Assembly (NCBI GenBank): GCA_020832285.1 | Contig: JAFIFB010000034.1 | Coordinates: 1-64,000, forward strand | Direction of reading: 5' to 3' | DNA length: 64,000 nucleotides | From: Balneolaceae bacterium | GTDB taxonomy: Bacteria > Bacteroidota > Rhodothermia > Balneolales > Balneolaceae | Shown here: positions 19,835 through 31,378 of the stretch, piece by piece | How the letters are laid out: each line of letters starts with the position of its first letter | How positions within the stretch are numbered: the stretch's first letter is position 1 | Made by a program: the position numbers and the translations under genes | The notes under the pieces: generated by a model | The model's database searches: none | The model's input: the letters and a program-made list of their open reading frames with translations, nothing else | What the model was told of the DNA's origin: nothing

Positions 19835-20968
19835 ATGAACCAACTTAACAACTCAGGGGTTGAAGAATATCTGGCATCTCCAAATGATCCTGTTCACATA
19901 TTTATACTTCTGGCAATTATGCTTGCGGCTGGTATTCTTGGCGGCATCACGGGTTTTATGATCGACAGAAGCCAACTTTCAGTTGATGATGAAGAAAGGA
20001 AACCATTCTATGTGAAAGGGAAAAAACTGTATTTCGAAAAAGGGCTGAATTTTTATCTTCTGATCGGGATTTGTGCATCATTATTGGTGCCACTGTTTAT
20101 GTCAACGATTTCGAGTGAGCTTCTCAGCAGCAGCCGTACAAATCACCTCGATTATTTTGTATTTGGCGGTTTCTGTCTGGTAGCATCCATTTCAGCTCAT
20201 AAGTTTATCATCTCGATTTCTGATAAAGTACTTCGGCAGGTAAATACTGCAAGAGATGAAATTGCAGCCACAGAAAACCGTATTCATAAAAAAGTTAGCG
20301 AAAGTGAACAGAAAACCAGTATTGATAAAGAACTGACCTACCTCCAGGCAAGTGCTGATAAAAAACAGTTCAAAGACTTTACAAAAGAAAAGGCATTTTC
20401 CATTCTCGATAAATGCCTATCCATTGGTTATTCGCCCGAAGAACGCACACATCTGCTTGATTCAATAGTACGTCTCTATTTCCAGGCAAGTGAATATGAA
20501 TTACTGAATGAAATCAATGAGCACTACTCCGAAACCATCACTCCTAATACTTATACCTGGGCTAATATTTCGATTGCCAATATGATCCTTTACAGAGATT
20601 CACTTCAGATCAAACATCGCGAAAAATCTGAAATAGCAGCACAACAGGCCATGAAAATGCTTTATACTTTTGGCGAACCTTACATGTATCTGATCTATCT
20701 GAATCTTATTGATTATTCATACATGAAGTCGGAGCAGGAACGAACCAATGCATTCAACAGCATTAAAGATATTCTGGCAAGACTTTACGAAATGGATACT
20801 TCTACCATTTACAGTGCCTATAATTATCTTTCCGTAAACGATGGTAATAATTTTAAAAAATACAATGATCTGTTCAGAAAGATTATGCCAGATGAGTATC
20901 TAGAGTTCAAACAAAAGGCAAGTGAAAACCAGGCGCATGAAGAGATAAAACCGAATATTTCTGTATAA
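19835..20968 (+). CDS. hypothetical membrane protein
   Basis: long intact ORF, several N-terminal TM segments, soluble helical C-terminal region; RBS aaggagaa before ATG. Confidence 0.7.
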   Translation: MNQLNNSGVEEYLASPNDPVHIFILLAIMLAAGILGGITGFMIDRSQLSVDDEERKPFYVKGKKLYFEKGLNFYLLIGICASLLVPLFMSTISSELLSSSRTNHLDYFVFGGFCLVASISAHKFIISISDKVLRQVNTARDEIAATENRIHKKVSESEQKTSIDKELTYLQASADKKQFKDFTKEKAFSILDKCLSIGYSPEERTHLLDSIVRLYFQASEYELLNEINEHYSETITPNTYTWANISIANMILYRDSLQIKHREKSEIAAQQAMKMLYTFGEPYMYLIYLNLIDYSYMKSEQERTNAFNSIKDILARLYEMDTSTIYSAYNYLSVNDGNNFKKYNDLFRKIMPDEYLEFKQKASENQAHEEIKPNISV

Positions 20969-21012
20969 AAATAAAATGAGGTTGTTCTGGTAATAATTCC
21001 TTTTAAAAAAGA

Positions 21013-21042
21013 AACCCTCCGAAAGATCGATTCGGAGGGTTT
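21013..21042. terminator. bidirectional hairpin terminator
   Basis: aaaccctccgaaagatcgattcggagggttt between convergent genes. Confidence 0.75.
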
Positions 21043-21095
21043 AAATGACTATTGACTGGTCAAGTCTGAATATTCCGGGTGTCGGCCGGAATTTA

Positions 21096-24000
21096 TTAAG
21101 AACAGCCTGTTGTTGATCCGCACGTCATGCATTTTTGGCAAGTACCGTTTCGGATCATCGTCATGCTGCCGCACTCGGGGCAAGAGTCACCTGTATATCC
21201 AAGTTGTTTTGCACGGTCGTAATCGGATTCGGATTCAGACCTGACCTGAACTGAACCGGTTTTTACTTTTTCCACTCCCTGGGTTACGGTTTTCACACTT
21301 TTAACGAGCGGTTTTTGTTTCGCCACTTCTACCGCCAGTTCATCCTCTTCCGATGGCTTTAATTTTCTCGTAAGGATTTCTTCCGGAGCCACATGTGCAA
21401 GATCTTCCCGTTCAAGATAGGTAACTGCAAGTTCTCTGAAGATGTAATCAATCACCGAAGTGGTCATCTTCACGTGTGGGCTCCCATTCACCATTCCGCT
21501 CGGTTCAAACTTTGTAAAAACGAACGCATCCACAAACTCTTCGAGCGGTACACCGTGCTGCAAACCAAGAGAAATCGAAATAGCGAAGCAGTTCATTAAA
21601 CTTCGAAAAGCCGCTCCTTCACGGTGCATATCTATAAAAATTTCGCCCAGCTGACCGTTGTCATACTCACCTGTTCGAAGATATACGCTCTGGCCACCGA
21701 TTTTCACTTTCTGAGTGTAACCGCTGCGCCTGAATGGCAGACGCTGCCGGCGGGCAACATATTTGTGAATAATCTTCTCTGCAGTCTGAACAACCCGGTC
21801 CTGTGCTACCGTTGTGTCCTCATCCCCTTCCTCCTCAAGTTCTTCAAGTACATCGCTCATAGAATTCAGCGGCTGGCTGAGCTTGGACCCATCACGATAG
21901 AGCGCATTAGCTTTCAGCATTTTCTGCCAGGACAACATGTAGGCATCTTTGAAATCCTCAACGGTTGCTTCGTTCGGCAGGTTTATGGTTTTTGAAATTG
22001 CTCCGGAGATGAACGGCTGAGCCGCAGCCATCATATTAATGTGGCCCGAAGCAGAAATATACCGGGTTCCGATTCGTCCGCACCGGTTGGCGCAGTCGAA
22101 AACAGGAAGATGTTCATCCTTCAGGTGTGGGGAGCCCTCCACGGTCATCGTTCCGCACACATAGTCGTTAGCTGCCTGGATCTGTTCTCTGGTGAAACCT
22201 AAAAACCGAAGCATATCAAAGTTGTGGTCGGAAAGCTGTTCTTCCGTAATTCCGAGAACATCCTTGCAAAAATCTTCACCAAGCGTCCAGTGGTTAAAGG
22301 CAAACTTGATATCGAAACTGCCGGGCAGTGCCTGGTCAATTGCATCAATTTTCTCTTTAGTAAATCCCTTTTCACCGAGTGTCCCGGCGTTGATATACGG
22401 GCATCCTTCCAGTGAAGCTGAACCTTTGGCATATCGGATAATTTCATCAATCTCTTGCGGGCTGTATCCCAGGTTTTTAAGGGCAAGCGGCACGCTCTGG
22501 TTGATAATTTTGAAATATCCGCCGCCGGCCAGTTTTTTGAATTTAACAAGTGCAAAATCCGGTTCAATACCGGTTGTATCGCAATCCATGACCAGCCCGA
22601 TCGTTCCGGTAGGCGCAATAACAGTTACCTGCGCATTTCTGTACCCGTGTTTTTCACCCAGTTCAACTGCTTCATCTGAATCTGCGCGAGCGGCTTTCAG
22701 CAGGTAATCGGGACAGTAATTTTCGTTGATACCGACCGGCTTGATAGTCAGACCCTCATATTTGCTCTCTTCTGCATCATAGGCAGCACGCTTGTGATTA
22801 CGTATCACGCGCAGCATGTGCTCCCGATTTCTGTCAAAACCTTTAAACGGATCAAGTTCCTTGGCAAGCTCAGCACTGGTTGCGTAAGCTTTCATATGCA
22901 TGATGGAAGTAAGTGCTCCTGCAACAGCACAACCTTCATCACTGTCGTACGGAACTCCCTGAACCATAAGGGCAGCACCGAGATTTGCATAACCGAGCCC
23001 AAGGGTGCGGAATATGTATGAAAGTTCCGCAATTTCTTTAGACGGAAATTGTGCCATCAGAACCGAAATTTCCAGAACGGTCGTCCATATTCTGGATGCG
23101 TGGCGTATCGAGTCTACATCAAATTCCCTGCATGTTTCATCCTTGAAATATTTCATCAGGTTCAGCGAGGCGAGATTGCATGCTGTATTATCCAGGAACA
23201 TATACTCCGAACACGGGTTACTCGCTTTAATGGGTCCGTCCTCCGGGCAGGTGTGCCATTCGTTGATTGTATCATGGTATTGTGTTCCGGGGTCGGCACA
23301 AGACCAGGCTGCATAGCTTATCTGATCCCAAAGTTCACTTGCCCTCAGCGTTTTCATCGGCTCGGGATCACGTCCTTCTTTTCTGGCCTGTCTCTTTTCA
23401 ATTCTGCCGTAAAGATTCCAGGCAGCATTATCTTTCACAGCTTTCATAAAACTGTTGGGAATACGTACTGAGTTATTGGAATTCTGCCCACTTACAGTCA
23501 GGTAGGCTTCCGAATTCCAGTCTGTATCGTACGTGTCGAACTCAATATCAGTGAAGCCCTGGGCAGCAAGTTGAATAACCCGCTCGATATAGTTGAGAGG
23601 AACCTGATCGCGTTTTGCCTCGCGAATGACCGTTCCCAGTTCTTTATTTTTAATTGGATCCCGGCTAACTGCTCCATTCAGCATCTTGCCGTCCACTTCA
23701 ACCGGCTGGTGGCAGAGGCCGATAATCTTTTTCAGGTGTTTTTCTGTGATTTTAGAACCGGTTACAATTGCAGCAACCTTCTGTTCCTCCCGAACTTTCC
23801 AGTTGATGTACTCTTCAATGTCGGGATGATCCAGATCCAGGGTCACCATTTTGGCTGCCCGCCGGGTTGTTCCTCCCGATTTGATGGCACCGGCTGCGCG
23901 GTCACCGATTTTCAGAAAACTCATCAGGCCAGATGATTTACCGCCGCCACTCAATTTTTCACCTGAACCGCGAAGCTCAGAAAAGTTGGATCCGGTTCCC

Positions 24001-24689
24001 GAACCATATTTGAAGAGTCTCGCCTCACGAACCCAGAGATCCATGATACCACCTTCATTGACGAGGTCGTCATCAATGCTCTGAATGAAACAGGCATGAG
24101 GCTGCGGATGCGTGTAGGCATCTGTTGAACGGGTAAGCTTGCCAGTATTTGCATCCACATAGTAGTGACCTTGTGCTGGTCCGTTGATCCCGTAGGCCCA
24201 ATGTAATCCGGTGTTAAACCATTGCGGGCTGTTAGGTGCTGCCATCTGGTTGGCGAGCATGTAGCAGAGTTCATCATAGAAAACTTTTGCGTCTTCTTCG
24301 GAGTTAAAGTAGTCGTGCTTCCAGCCCCAGTAGGTCCAGCAACCAGCAAGTCGGCTAAACACCTGGCGGCTGTCAATTTCGTGAGTGTAACGTTTTTCTT
24401 TCTCAATTTTTTTCAGTTCACTCTCATCGGCTTTGGAACGCTGCAACCATTTTGGAACGCCTTTTTCAGGTATTTTTTTCAGCCGGACTGGAACACCTGC
24501 TTTTCGGAAATATTTTTGGGCAATGATATCAGTTGCTACTTGTGACCAACCGCTCGGAACCACAACATTTTCCATTCCAAAAATTTTGGATCCGTCAGGA
24601 TTCTTAATTTCAGAACGCCTTTGATCAAATTTCAGATTTCCATATGGTGATTTCCATTCTTTCTTTGTGTATAATCGACTGAATTTCAT
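21096..24689 (-). CDS. nrdJ: vitamin B12-dependent (class II) ribonucleotide reductase
   Basis: [71 protein letters not shown]-terminal [28 protein letters not shown]. Confidence 0.96.
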   Translation of the reverse strand: MKFSRLYTKKEWKSPYGNLKFDQRRSEIKNPDGSKIFGMENVVVPSGWSQVATDIIAQKYFRKAGVPVRLKKIPEKGVPKWLQRSKADESELKKIEKEKRYTHEIDSRQVFSRLAGCWTYWGWKHDYFNSEEDAKVFYDELCYMLANQMAAPNSPQWFNTGLHWAYGINGPAQGHYYVDANTGKLTRSTDAYTHPQPHACFIQSIDDDLVNEGGIMDLWVREARLFKYGSGTGSNFSELRGSGEKLSGGGKSSGLMSFLKIGDRAAGAIKSGGTTRRAAKMVTLDLDHPDIEEYINWKVREEQKVAAIVTGSKITEKHLKKIIGLCHQPVEVDGKMLNGAVSRDPIKNKELGTVIREAKRDQVPLNYIERVIQLAAQGFTDIEFDTYDTDWNSEAYLTVSGQNSNNSVRIPNSFMKAVKDNAAWNLYGRIEKRQARKEGRDPEPMKTLRASELWDQISYAAWSCADPGTQYHDTINEWHTCPEDGPIKASNPCSEYMFLDNTACNLASLNLMKYFKDETCREFDVDSIRHASRIWTTVLEISVLMAQFPSKEIAELSYIFRTLGLGYANLGAALMVQGVPYDSDEGCAVAGALTSIMHMKAYATSAELAKELDPFKGFDRNREHMLRVIRNHKRAAYDAEESKYEGLTIKPVGINENYCPDYLLKAARADSDEAVELGEKHGYRNAQVTVIAPTGTIGLVMDCDTTGIEPDFALVKFKKLAGGGYFKIINQSVPLALKNLGYSPQEIDEIIRYAKGSASLEGCPYINAGTLGEKGFTKEKIDAIDQALPGSFDIKFAFNHWTLGEDFCKDVLGITEEQLSDHNFDMLRFLGFTREQIQAANDYVCGTMTVEGSPHLKDEHLPVFDCANRCGRIGTRYISASGHINMMAAAQPFISGAISKTINLPNEATVEDFKDAYMLSWQKMLKANALYRDGSKLSQPLNSMSDVLEELEEEGDEDTTVAQDRVVQTAEKIIHKYVARRQRLPFRRSGYTQKVKIGGQSVYLRTGEYDNGQLGEIFIDMHREGAAFRSLMNCFAISISLGLQHGVPLEEFVDAFVFTKFEPSGMVNGSPHVKMTTSVIDYIFRELAVTYLEREDLAHVAPEEILTRKLKPSEEDELAVEVAKQKPLVKSVKTVTQGVEKVKTGSVQVRSESESDYDRAKQLGYTGDSCPECGSMTMIRNGTCQKCMTCGSTTGCS

Positions 24690-25354
24690 AGATATAATTC
24701 TCCTGTTTACTGAACTTGCTAAATAATTATGATGATCTTAATGATGGGTTGTTCCGGTAGAACGATTCAATTTGTAAAGTGATTTAGAACAAAAGGCAAT
24801 ATATCCGAGTGACCCTACCGCATCAAGGAAAAAATCAATTACTTTTCCACAAATCAGTAAAGTTATCCACATCCGCAGCCTTTTCTTAACAACTAACCTG
24901 AAAAGAATGATTTATAACCTTTATTTAGGCCACAAAATAAACCTTGAAAAGAGAAAAGTATCAGAAAGTACAACCGTAAATTATTTATGAAGTTTAAGTT
25001 CTTCACGAAACAATTATAGCTTACTATTAGCAGAAAAAAGCAATTTTCAACATTGTATAGATGATAGAAGAGAAATGATTAAAACATATCGAATGTTATA
25101 AAACTCTAACAATACTTAAGTGAACACACTCGAAACAACACTTTTCAAGGATCATAATTCAATAATAAAATTGATTTTTTTCTTATTTTAATTGCCATAA
25201 AATTGTATACAATAAGTTAATCGTATCAACAAAAATTGTAATCTTGTAAACTTCCATTAAAACTAAAAACGGTTAAGAAAGCCTCTGAATTGTATCTGCC
25301 CAACAAACTATATAGTTTCCGAAAGAATAAATCCAGTAAACCTTTAGTGAAATA

Positions 25355-26110
25355 ATGATAGATTCAGAAGAAACCAATAAATATAACACAGAGCTATTCA
25401 GAATCCGGTCCTACGAGGTTGAAAATAGCGGGAAGGCTACCCTGTCATCAATTTGCAATTATTTTCAGGAAGCAGCCGGCTTACATGCACAAAAGCTATA
25501 TTTTGATATCAGCGACCTAATGAAAAAAGGCATGACATGGATTTTGTACAGACTTCATGTCCAGGTTATACGCTTTCCAAAAAGATGGGAAGAAGTTCGT
25601 GTTACAACCTGGCCATCTCCGGGAAATGGAATCCGGGCATTTCGCGATTATGAATTGCGCGACATCGATAACAAGAGGATCGCACTGGGATTGAGCCAGT
25701 GGATGATGCTTGACATCAAAAAGAAAAGGCCTGTAAAAATTCCTCAGGAAGTCATGCAATTCGGGGACCATAACTACGGGCATGTTTTACCGGCTGACCG
25801 TTCAACAATCCCGCAATCCGAAAGTAAAGACCTTGATTTTATTGCAAAAACAGGCCAGCATGACCTGGATATGAACAATCACGTTAACAATGTGAAGTTT
25901 ATCGATTGGTCAACTGGCTTCATGCACTCTGAAGAGATGAAATCAAAAAAATGTCATGAAATTCAGATTCAATACACCGGAGAAGCAAAGAGCCGGGATA
26001 AAATACTTTTGGCACAGAATGAATCTTTAAAGGATTCAGGGGTTATGTACCAATCCCTTTATAATAAAGAACGTGAGTTACTCTCTAAAGCAGTTACAAA
26101 ATGGAAATAA
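25355..26110 (+). CDS. acyl-ACP thioesterase
   Basis: FRIRSYEVENSGKATLSSICNYFQEAAGLHA...TWILYRLHVQVIRFPKRWEEVRVTTWPSP...DLDMNNHVNNVKFIDW. Confidence 0.9.
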   Translation: MIDSEETNKYNTELFRIRSYEVENSGKATLSSICNYFQEAAGLHAQKLYFDISDLMKKGMTWILYRLHVQVIRFPKRWEEVRVTTWPSPGNGIRAFRDYELRDIDNKRIALGLSQWMMLDIKKKRPVKIPQEVMQFGDHNYGHVLPADRSTIPQSESKDLDFIAKTGQHDLDMNNHVNNVKFIDWSTGFMHSEEMKSKKCHEIQIQYTGEAKSRDKILLAQNESLKDSGVMYQSLYNKERELLSKAVTKWK

Positions 26111-26117
26111 AGCTCTA

Positions 26118-26276
26118 TTATTTCTTATCTACAACATCAGGTTCTTCTGATCGGTCCCTGCGATATTCCGAAGGGTTTTCGATCATTTCCTGAAACTCTT
26201 TGTAAGTATATACTACCCCTATTAAAAAAATAATCAGAACAATCAGTCCGGATGTGAATAAAAATGGCGCACTCAT
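26118..26276 (-). CDS. small single-TM protein (52 aa), absent from supplied ORF track
   Basis: MSAPFLFTSGLIVLIIFLIGVVYTYKEFQEMIENPSEYRRDRSEEPDVVDKK*; compact two-gene arrangement with 26279-26449. Confidence 0.55.
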   Translation of the reverse strand: MSAPFLFTSGLIVLIIFLIGVVYTYKEFQEMIENPSEYRRDRSEEPDVVDKK

Positions 26277-26278
26277 AA

Positions 26279-26449
26279 TCAGTTCCTCCGTGAAATTATT
26301 TTAAAATATGCACCAAATCCGAGAATCGAAGGCACCCAGATGGCAACATAAAGACCAGCATCCTGATCGACTCCAAACCATAAAATGATTGATAAAATCA
26401 TAGAAAACAGGGCTGCTAATAAAATATAATAATCAGACTTTTTAAACAT
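26279..26449 (-). CDS. small two-TM protein (56 aa), absent from supplied ORF track
   Basis: MFKKSDYYILLAALFSMILSIILWFGVDQDAGLYVAIWVPSILGFGAYFKIISRRN*; stop lies 2 bp before the downstream start. Confidence 0.6.
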   Translation of the reverse strand: MFKKSDYYILLAALFSMILSIILWFGVDQDAGLYVAIWVPSILGFGAYFKIISRRN

Positions 26450-26699
26450 TTTTCGAACTAAGTTAGCATTTATTTGTTGAGTATGAAGCTGTCCTCTTGT
26501 TGTGAAGCTCCATGTCTGGTTTACTATACTTAAAAAATGCAGATACGTCGGCTAACGTTCCAAATTCAAACCATTGAGCCCGGATATCTTACAAAAAAGT
26601 TACTAATCAGAGTGTAAAAAAAAGATCATAGCTGTCCAAACGATACCAAAGCTGGAAAAGTCTTTGATTTTTCGATGTATGTTCTGAATTCATACGATG

Positions 26700-26847
26700 C
26701 TAACCCGGATTTCGTTTCACGGAAATCGCTTCGCTCGGTGCACTCAGTAAATATATTAAACGAAGTGTAAATTTTTGATATAACGTAGTGGGCAGCGTAG
26801 TAAAGCCTTACTGTTCAGAAAATCTCTTAGTGAGAAATCCGGGTTAG
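26700..26847. mobile_element. MITE-like element with perfect 14-bp terminal inverted repeats, carrying family A repeat copy 3
   Basis: CTAACCCGGATTTC (26700-26713) and GAAATCCGGGTTAG (26834-26847); internal aacgtagtgggcagcgtag shared with family A. Confidence 0.7.
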
Positions 26848-26849
26848 TG

Positions 26850-27671
26850 TCATTCATCCCATTTTGGTGCAAAAGTAGGACTAACAATTCTACGGTTCTT
26901 TTCAAGATTATCGATCTGTTCAAAATGATCGTCGGAAAGCTCAAAGTCGTAAATATTAAAATTACTTTCGAGATGTTCTCGTGAGGTTGCTTTAGGAATT
27001 GCAACAACATTTTCCTGTTCGATCAGCCATCTCAGCGAAATTTGAGCCGGTGATTTCCCATATTCCTCAGCAATACTTATTAAGGTTTCATCATTCATAA
27101 CCTGTCCTTGAGCAAGCGGGCTGTAAGCAGTAATTATAAAATCGTGATCGTAGGTAAGATCGAGCAGATCAAATTGTCCGAGAAAAGGGTGAAATTCCAC
27201 CTGGTTGGTTAGAATAGGCATTCGCAAGTCCTGGATAACCTCTTTAGTAAGACCAACAGGAAAATTGCTGACACCAATATTTAGCACTTTCCCCTGGTCT
27301 CTCAGAGCCAGCATCGCTTCAAATGTTTGCTGAAGCGAATATTGAGAGTTTGGCCAGTGGATAAGTAAAAGGTCAATAAACGGTGTTCGAAGCAGACGAA
27401 GACTTTCTTCAACGGAGTGTAATACATCATCGTGATCGAGACTGGTATGCCAAACTTTGGTTGTTAAAAAAAGGTCTTCACGATCAACCGGAGAAGCGTA
27501 TATCGCATCTCCAACTTCTTTTTCATTTTTGTATATCTGAGCCGTGTCGATGTGGCGATACCCTATATCGAGTGCGTTAAGAACTGAATTTTTACAATCT
27601 TTGCCGTATAACCTGTGTGTGCCCATACCAAGTTCCGGTACGTCAACACCCTGAGCTGTTTTAAACTGCAT
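26850..27671 (-). CDS. aldo/keto reductase
   Basis: VPELGMGTHRLYG, ALDIGYRHIDTAQIYKNEKEVGDAI, FIDLLLIHWPN, IGVSNFPV, QVEFHPFL, IPKATSREHLESNF. Confidence 0.95.
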   Translation of the reverse strand: MQFKTAQGVDVPELGMGTHRLYGKDCKNSVLNALDIGYRHIDTAQIYKNEKEVGDAIYASPVDREDLFLTTKVWHTSLDHDDVLHSVEESLRLLRTPFIDLLLIHWPNSQYSLQQTFEAMLALRDQGKVLNIGVSNFPVGLTKEVIQDLRMPILTNQVEFHPFLGQFDLLDLTYDHDFIITAYSPLAQGQVMNDETLISIAEEYGKSPAQISLRWLIEQENVVAIPKATSREHLESNFNIYDFELSDDHFEQIDNLEKNRRIVSPTFAPKWDE

Positions 27672-27803
27672 GTAAACTGGAAGAAATAGTCTTATTTAAT
27701 CTTAACAATTAACTGAATTAATGAAATATTGGGGCAAGATAAAAATGAGATTCAAGAAAATATGACCCCGTGCCTGTATTCCTGAATATAAATAACATTG
27801 TAC

Positions 27804-30305
27804 TTATTTAATCAATGTTATTTTTCTCGTAAGAATTCGATTTCCGGTTTCAAGCTGAACGATGTAAATGCCGCTTGGTTTACTGCCTGCATCCCAGACA
27901 ATTGAGTGTTCTCCTGCAGACATAGTTTCATCTGCAAGCAATGCCACCTGCTGGCCAACAATATTATATATGCCAACTTTTACTGCCCTGTCTTCCGGAA
28001 GGTAAAAAGTAATATTTGTTGCAGGATTGAATGGGTTCGGATAATTTTGACGTAACTCAACAGATCCAGACCTTTGTTCTTCTGTTTCTTCTTCGGGAAT
28101 CGCCTCGAAAGGTTCTATCGCAACGACAAAACGGTTCCGTGCTGTTGGTTCAAAAACGGATAAACCGGCTTTTATTCCCTGCCTCTGTTCCGAAACTTCA
28201 GTGTTGTATCGAAAGCGGTAACTGCTCACTTCTCGCATATCCACTGTGTTCCCGGTATGTGTATCTTCGAGTGTGAGCACCCATTCATCGGGTATATCGT
28301 TGCGTAAATCCCATTCAAGTGAGGCGTTTCCACCAGTAGATGAAAACTGGTAACCTATACCGGCTCGCCGGGCTTCTGCAGGATCGAAAGGAAAATGAAT
28401 AAAAGAATTTGCCGGTGCTTCTGCTTCCTGAGATGAAAGGTAAAGTACTGATTCTCTTATAGGCGTATCATCATCTGCGAAATGGGTAACCAGCCTTGGC
28501 AGATCATAACGCCTTTCATCGCGCTGAACCGTGTGACTCATAAAACCAAGAATAGCCTCGTCTTGAAGCACTTTGTTATTACCACTTCCATCATAAAGGC
28601 GGAAAGGTATAAACCGCTCCAGATACACACCCGCTGATGAAGTACCGCCCCTGTCCACATCCAGGCGATCTGAAACAGTTTGATTGTAGGAAAATGGGGT
28701 CCAGTTATTCAGTGAAATTTCATTTACAAAACCTGGTTCAAACTTTTGACGATTCTCATTCCAAACATTCAGTACAGGTGCCAGTCGTTCATCGTTTCTC
28801 TTCACCACACGGTTAAGGCTGGTAATATCTGGTGTTCTGAAAGAGCCGAGATTTATATGCCTTGCCGGCTGAGTCATTTCAATGGATGAAGATCCTCCAG
28901 GACGTGTAAACGCTTCAGCAAAAAGAGTAACCGGGGTATTATTTTCTTTATGAACAAAAACGGTTTCAAATGGCTCGATCTGATCAACGGAAACTGGCTC
29001 CATGTTCATTGTATAAAACCTCACAGCGGAAGACCGGTTGAGCCGTGCCACTAATCTTCCGGGAGGCGCCAAAAGGTGCCAACCGCTTCTTTCGATCGTT
29101 TTTTTGTACAGCGGAACTGTTGAGGAGAAATTTCCGGGGCTTCCCGCAAGATCGGGATAAAATGATTCTTCAGCAGGACGCAGATTCTGAAGGCTTGTAT
29201 AGCCATCATATGCGCTCAGGACTCTGTCGAGCTGAAGAGCAATACCGGGTTCCTGTATTTCATAAGCAGCAGAGGCTAATACATTGTTGTATTGTATCAA
29301 CTCAATTCGGCCGGCAGATGAGGTAATCACAGACCCATGGTAACTGTAGCTGTTGCGTACGCCATCAAACCCAGAGATATCCACATTTGAAAGTACAAAC
29401 AGACTGTAAGGAGGTATCTCGACATCCCGCTGGATAACTCTGCTATTTCCGGAACTGACAATTTCCAGTCCTTTCAGAGCTACCGGCTTTTGTGATGGAT
29501 TATACAATTCAACATATTCAAAATCTGTACCGTCAACTGCTACAGATGGCAGAATTTCCGTGATGATCAAATCCCCTCGTTCCAATTCAGGAACGGTACT
29601 CTTTACCGGCGTCATTTCAATCCCCTGGAGCAGAAGTGAAAGATTTGGTTCAATATCATCTGAACTTTCAAATACCCACTTCAGGTGAATTTCATCGTTT
29701 TCTCTCAAATAAATGTCATCGATATTCAGCTGAGTTGAAAATGATTCCCATTCATCGCTTTCTGAAGCACCAAGGCTGGATGTCTGGATAATACCACCTT
29801 CTGCCATGCGCCAGTTATCATCATTTACTTTATAATGGAGCGACAATCGATAATTCCGGAGGATATTCTGATGGTGATATTTAAAATCAAATGCAACTAC
29901 CGTGCTTGAAAATTGCACTTCACTTTTGTTACTGAAAGAAATTGCAAAAAATGTTTTCTCGTCAGTTTCGGTCAATTGTATTCGCCCTGGTGATACAAAC
30001 TGAGGTCCATCTTCAAGATAGAATCCAGAATCAATCTCATCATTTTCACCATAATGCCTCCATTCAGAAGCTTGCAGTCTGTTCTCCAGTGAAATAAATT
30101 GATGAAGCTGTGATAAAGAAATGACTACTGAACTGCCTTGAATCTGCGTCTGGTCTTTAGTGAAACGTATGTCATATGACCCCTCTCCCGTTATTTCAAC
30201 CTGAGCCAATGCGTAACCTGCTGCCATTGAAATTAATATCAGGCAAAGAAATGAAACTCTATATAAAAAGGTTTGTAACTCTTTTCGCATAGGCTGCGGC
30301 CGCAT
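27804..30305 (-). CDS. lamin-tail-domain protein with T9SS type A C-terminal sorting domain
   Basis: GDLIITEILPSVAVDGTDFEYVELYNPSQKPVALKGLEI (LTD); C-terminus QNYPNPFNPATNITFYLPEDRAVKVGIYNIVGQQVALL...PSGIYIVQLETGNRILTRKITLIK. Confidence 0.88.
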   Translation of the reverse strand: MRPQPMRKELQTFLYRVSFLCLILISMAAGYALAQVEITGEGSYDIRFTKDQTQIQGSSVVISLSQLHQFISLENRLQASEWRHYGENDEIDSGFYLEDGPQFVSPGRIQLTETDEKTFFAISFSNKSEVQFSSTVVAFDFKYHHQNILRNYRLSLHYKVNDDNWRMAEGGIIQTSSLGASESDEWESFSTQLNIDDIYLRENDEIHLKWVFESSDDIEPNLSLLLQGIEMTPVKSTVPELERGDLIITEILPSVAVDGTDFEYVELYNPSQKPVALKGLEIVSSGNSRVIQRDVEIPPYSLFVLSNVDISGFDGVRNSYSYHGSVITSSAGRIELIQYNNVLASAAYEIQEPGIALQLDRVLSAYDGYTSLQNLRPAEESFYPDLAGSPGNFSSTVPLYKKTIERSGWHLLAPPGRLVARLNRSSAVRFYTMNMEPVSVDQIEPFETVFVHKENNTPVTLFAEAFTRPGGSSSIEMTQPARHINLGSFRTPDITSLNRVVKRNDERLAPVLNVWNENRQKFEPGFVNEISLNNWTPFSYNQTVSDRLDVDRGGTSSAGVYLERFIPFRLYDGSGNNKVLQDEAILGFMSHTVQRDERRYDLPRLVTHFADDDTPIRESVLYLSSQEAEAPANSFIHFPFDPAEARRAGIGYQFSSTGGNASLEWDLRNDIPDEWVLTLEDTHTGNTVDMREVSSYRFRYNTEVSEQRQGIKAGLSVFEPTARNRFVVAIEPFEAIPEEETEEQRSGSVELRQNYPNPFNPATNITFYLPEDRAVKVGIYNIVGQQVALLADETMSAGEHSIVWDAGSKPSGIYIVQLETGNRILTRKITLIK

Positions 30306-30371
30306 GGTTAGATATCGAAAGCACTATCCCCTTCTAAAGTTAGAATATATTTAATTATATGCTACTCTTTT

Positions 30372-31283
30372 TTAACTTTTTTTCAGTTCAGCAATTTTTT
30401 CTTCACTTTTTCGGGTGATACTCTCCAAACTCGGATTATTTTTTGCAACAATTTTTTTATATACGTCTGCCGCTTCGCTCTTATTGCCAAGATTTTCCAA
30501 AATATTTGCTTTCTTGAAAAGAAAAATAACATTGCCGGGCAATGCATTAGTCAGCATTTCAGCGTAATAAAGTGCATCCTTGTACCTCTCCTCTTTGTCG
30601 TATAGATACATCAGCATCATCTTCGCATCGTTGCTGATATAAGAATCACTTTCAGCCGCTTTTTTTAATTCATCGAAACCGTCTTCAATATCCGCACGAA
30701 AACCAATCATGTTCGATGCCCATCTCATACCGCTGGGTATGCTGCCAATCATGTAATAAAACATACCCCGCCCAATTCGGGCATCGGGACGGTCAGAATT
30801 AATTGAAAGGAGTTTACGTGTATAATTAAAACCTGTAAGACCGCTGCTAAGCGCAATCCTGTGGCGATTTTGCCCGGCAGCCACCAGCCCTCTGTAACCA
30901 TGCAGCCCGCTCAGCATCAGAACCATAGTGGTATCATCGGGCGACTCTTCCAGTTTTTTTTGACTTAAATCAACGGCACGCTCAGACATTGTAAGGAACT
31001 CATCTGCAAGTTCACTGCTTTGATCTACAAAAAAATATTCGAGAAACGGCATCATCGATTTAAAAAACCAGGGACGTGGGTCATCGGGATTCTGCATTTT
31101 CATGTCGTTAAAAATATTTCGCGCTGTTTCCCAATCTGTCTGATAATAAGCTTCGATGCCTGAATTCAGTTGAAACTCATAGCTGCTATGGTCAATGTTA
31201 TCTAAAGAGAAGTTTTTCTCCGCTTGATGTAATTCTACCATCTGCAAAAAACCGGCCAGCAGAAAAAGCATTAACTTGAACAT
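30372..31283 (-). CDS. TPR-repeat protein, secreted
   Basis: signal peptide; TPR-like YQTDWETARNIFNDMKMQNPDDPRPWFFKSMM and C-terminal repeats. Confidence 0.75.
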   Translation of the reverse strand: MFKLMLFLLAGFLQMVELHQAEKNFSLDNIDHSSYEFQLNSGIEAYYQTDWETARNIFNDMKMQNPDDPRPWFFKSMMPFLEYFFVDQSSELADEFLTMSERAVDLSQKKLEESPDDTTMVLMLSGLHGYRGLVAAGQNRHRIALSSGLTGFNYTRKLLSINSDRPDARIGRGMFYYMIGSIPSGMRWASNMIGFRADIEDGFDELKKAAESDSYISNDAKMMLMYLYDKEERYKDALYYAEMLTNALPGNVIFLFKKANILENLGNKSEAADVYKKIVAKNNPSLESITRKSEEKIAELKKS

Positions 31284-31378
31284 AATTTCTAAAAGTTCAC
31301 CCGTGATGATTATCTGTCTTGTTGATACTTCCTTTGTTAAACCTTTTTAAGCTTCAATAGTTTCCGTGGCTGCGCTAA

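Noticed and set aside
22192-24624. Many 60-170 aa ORFs opposite nrdJ
   Set aside because: All overlap an unambiguous long conserved gene; composition typical of antisense frames.
24690-25354. Possible cobalamin riboswitch or regulatory RNA upstream of nrdJ
   Set aside because: No B12-box-like core (GCCACTG) or clear hairpin series seen by eye; needs an Infernal search.
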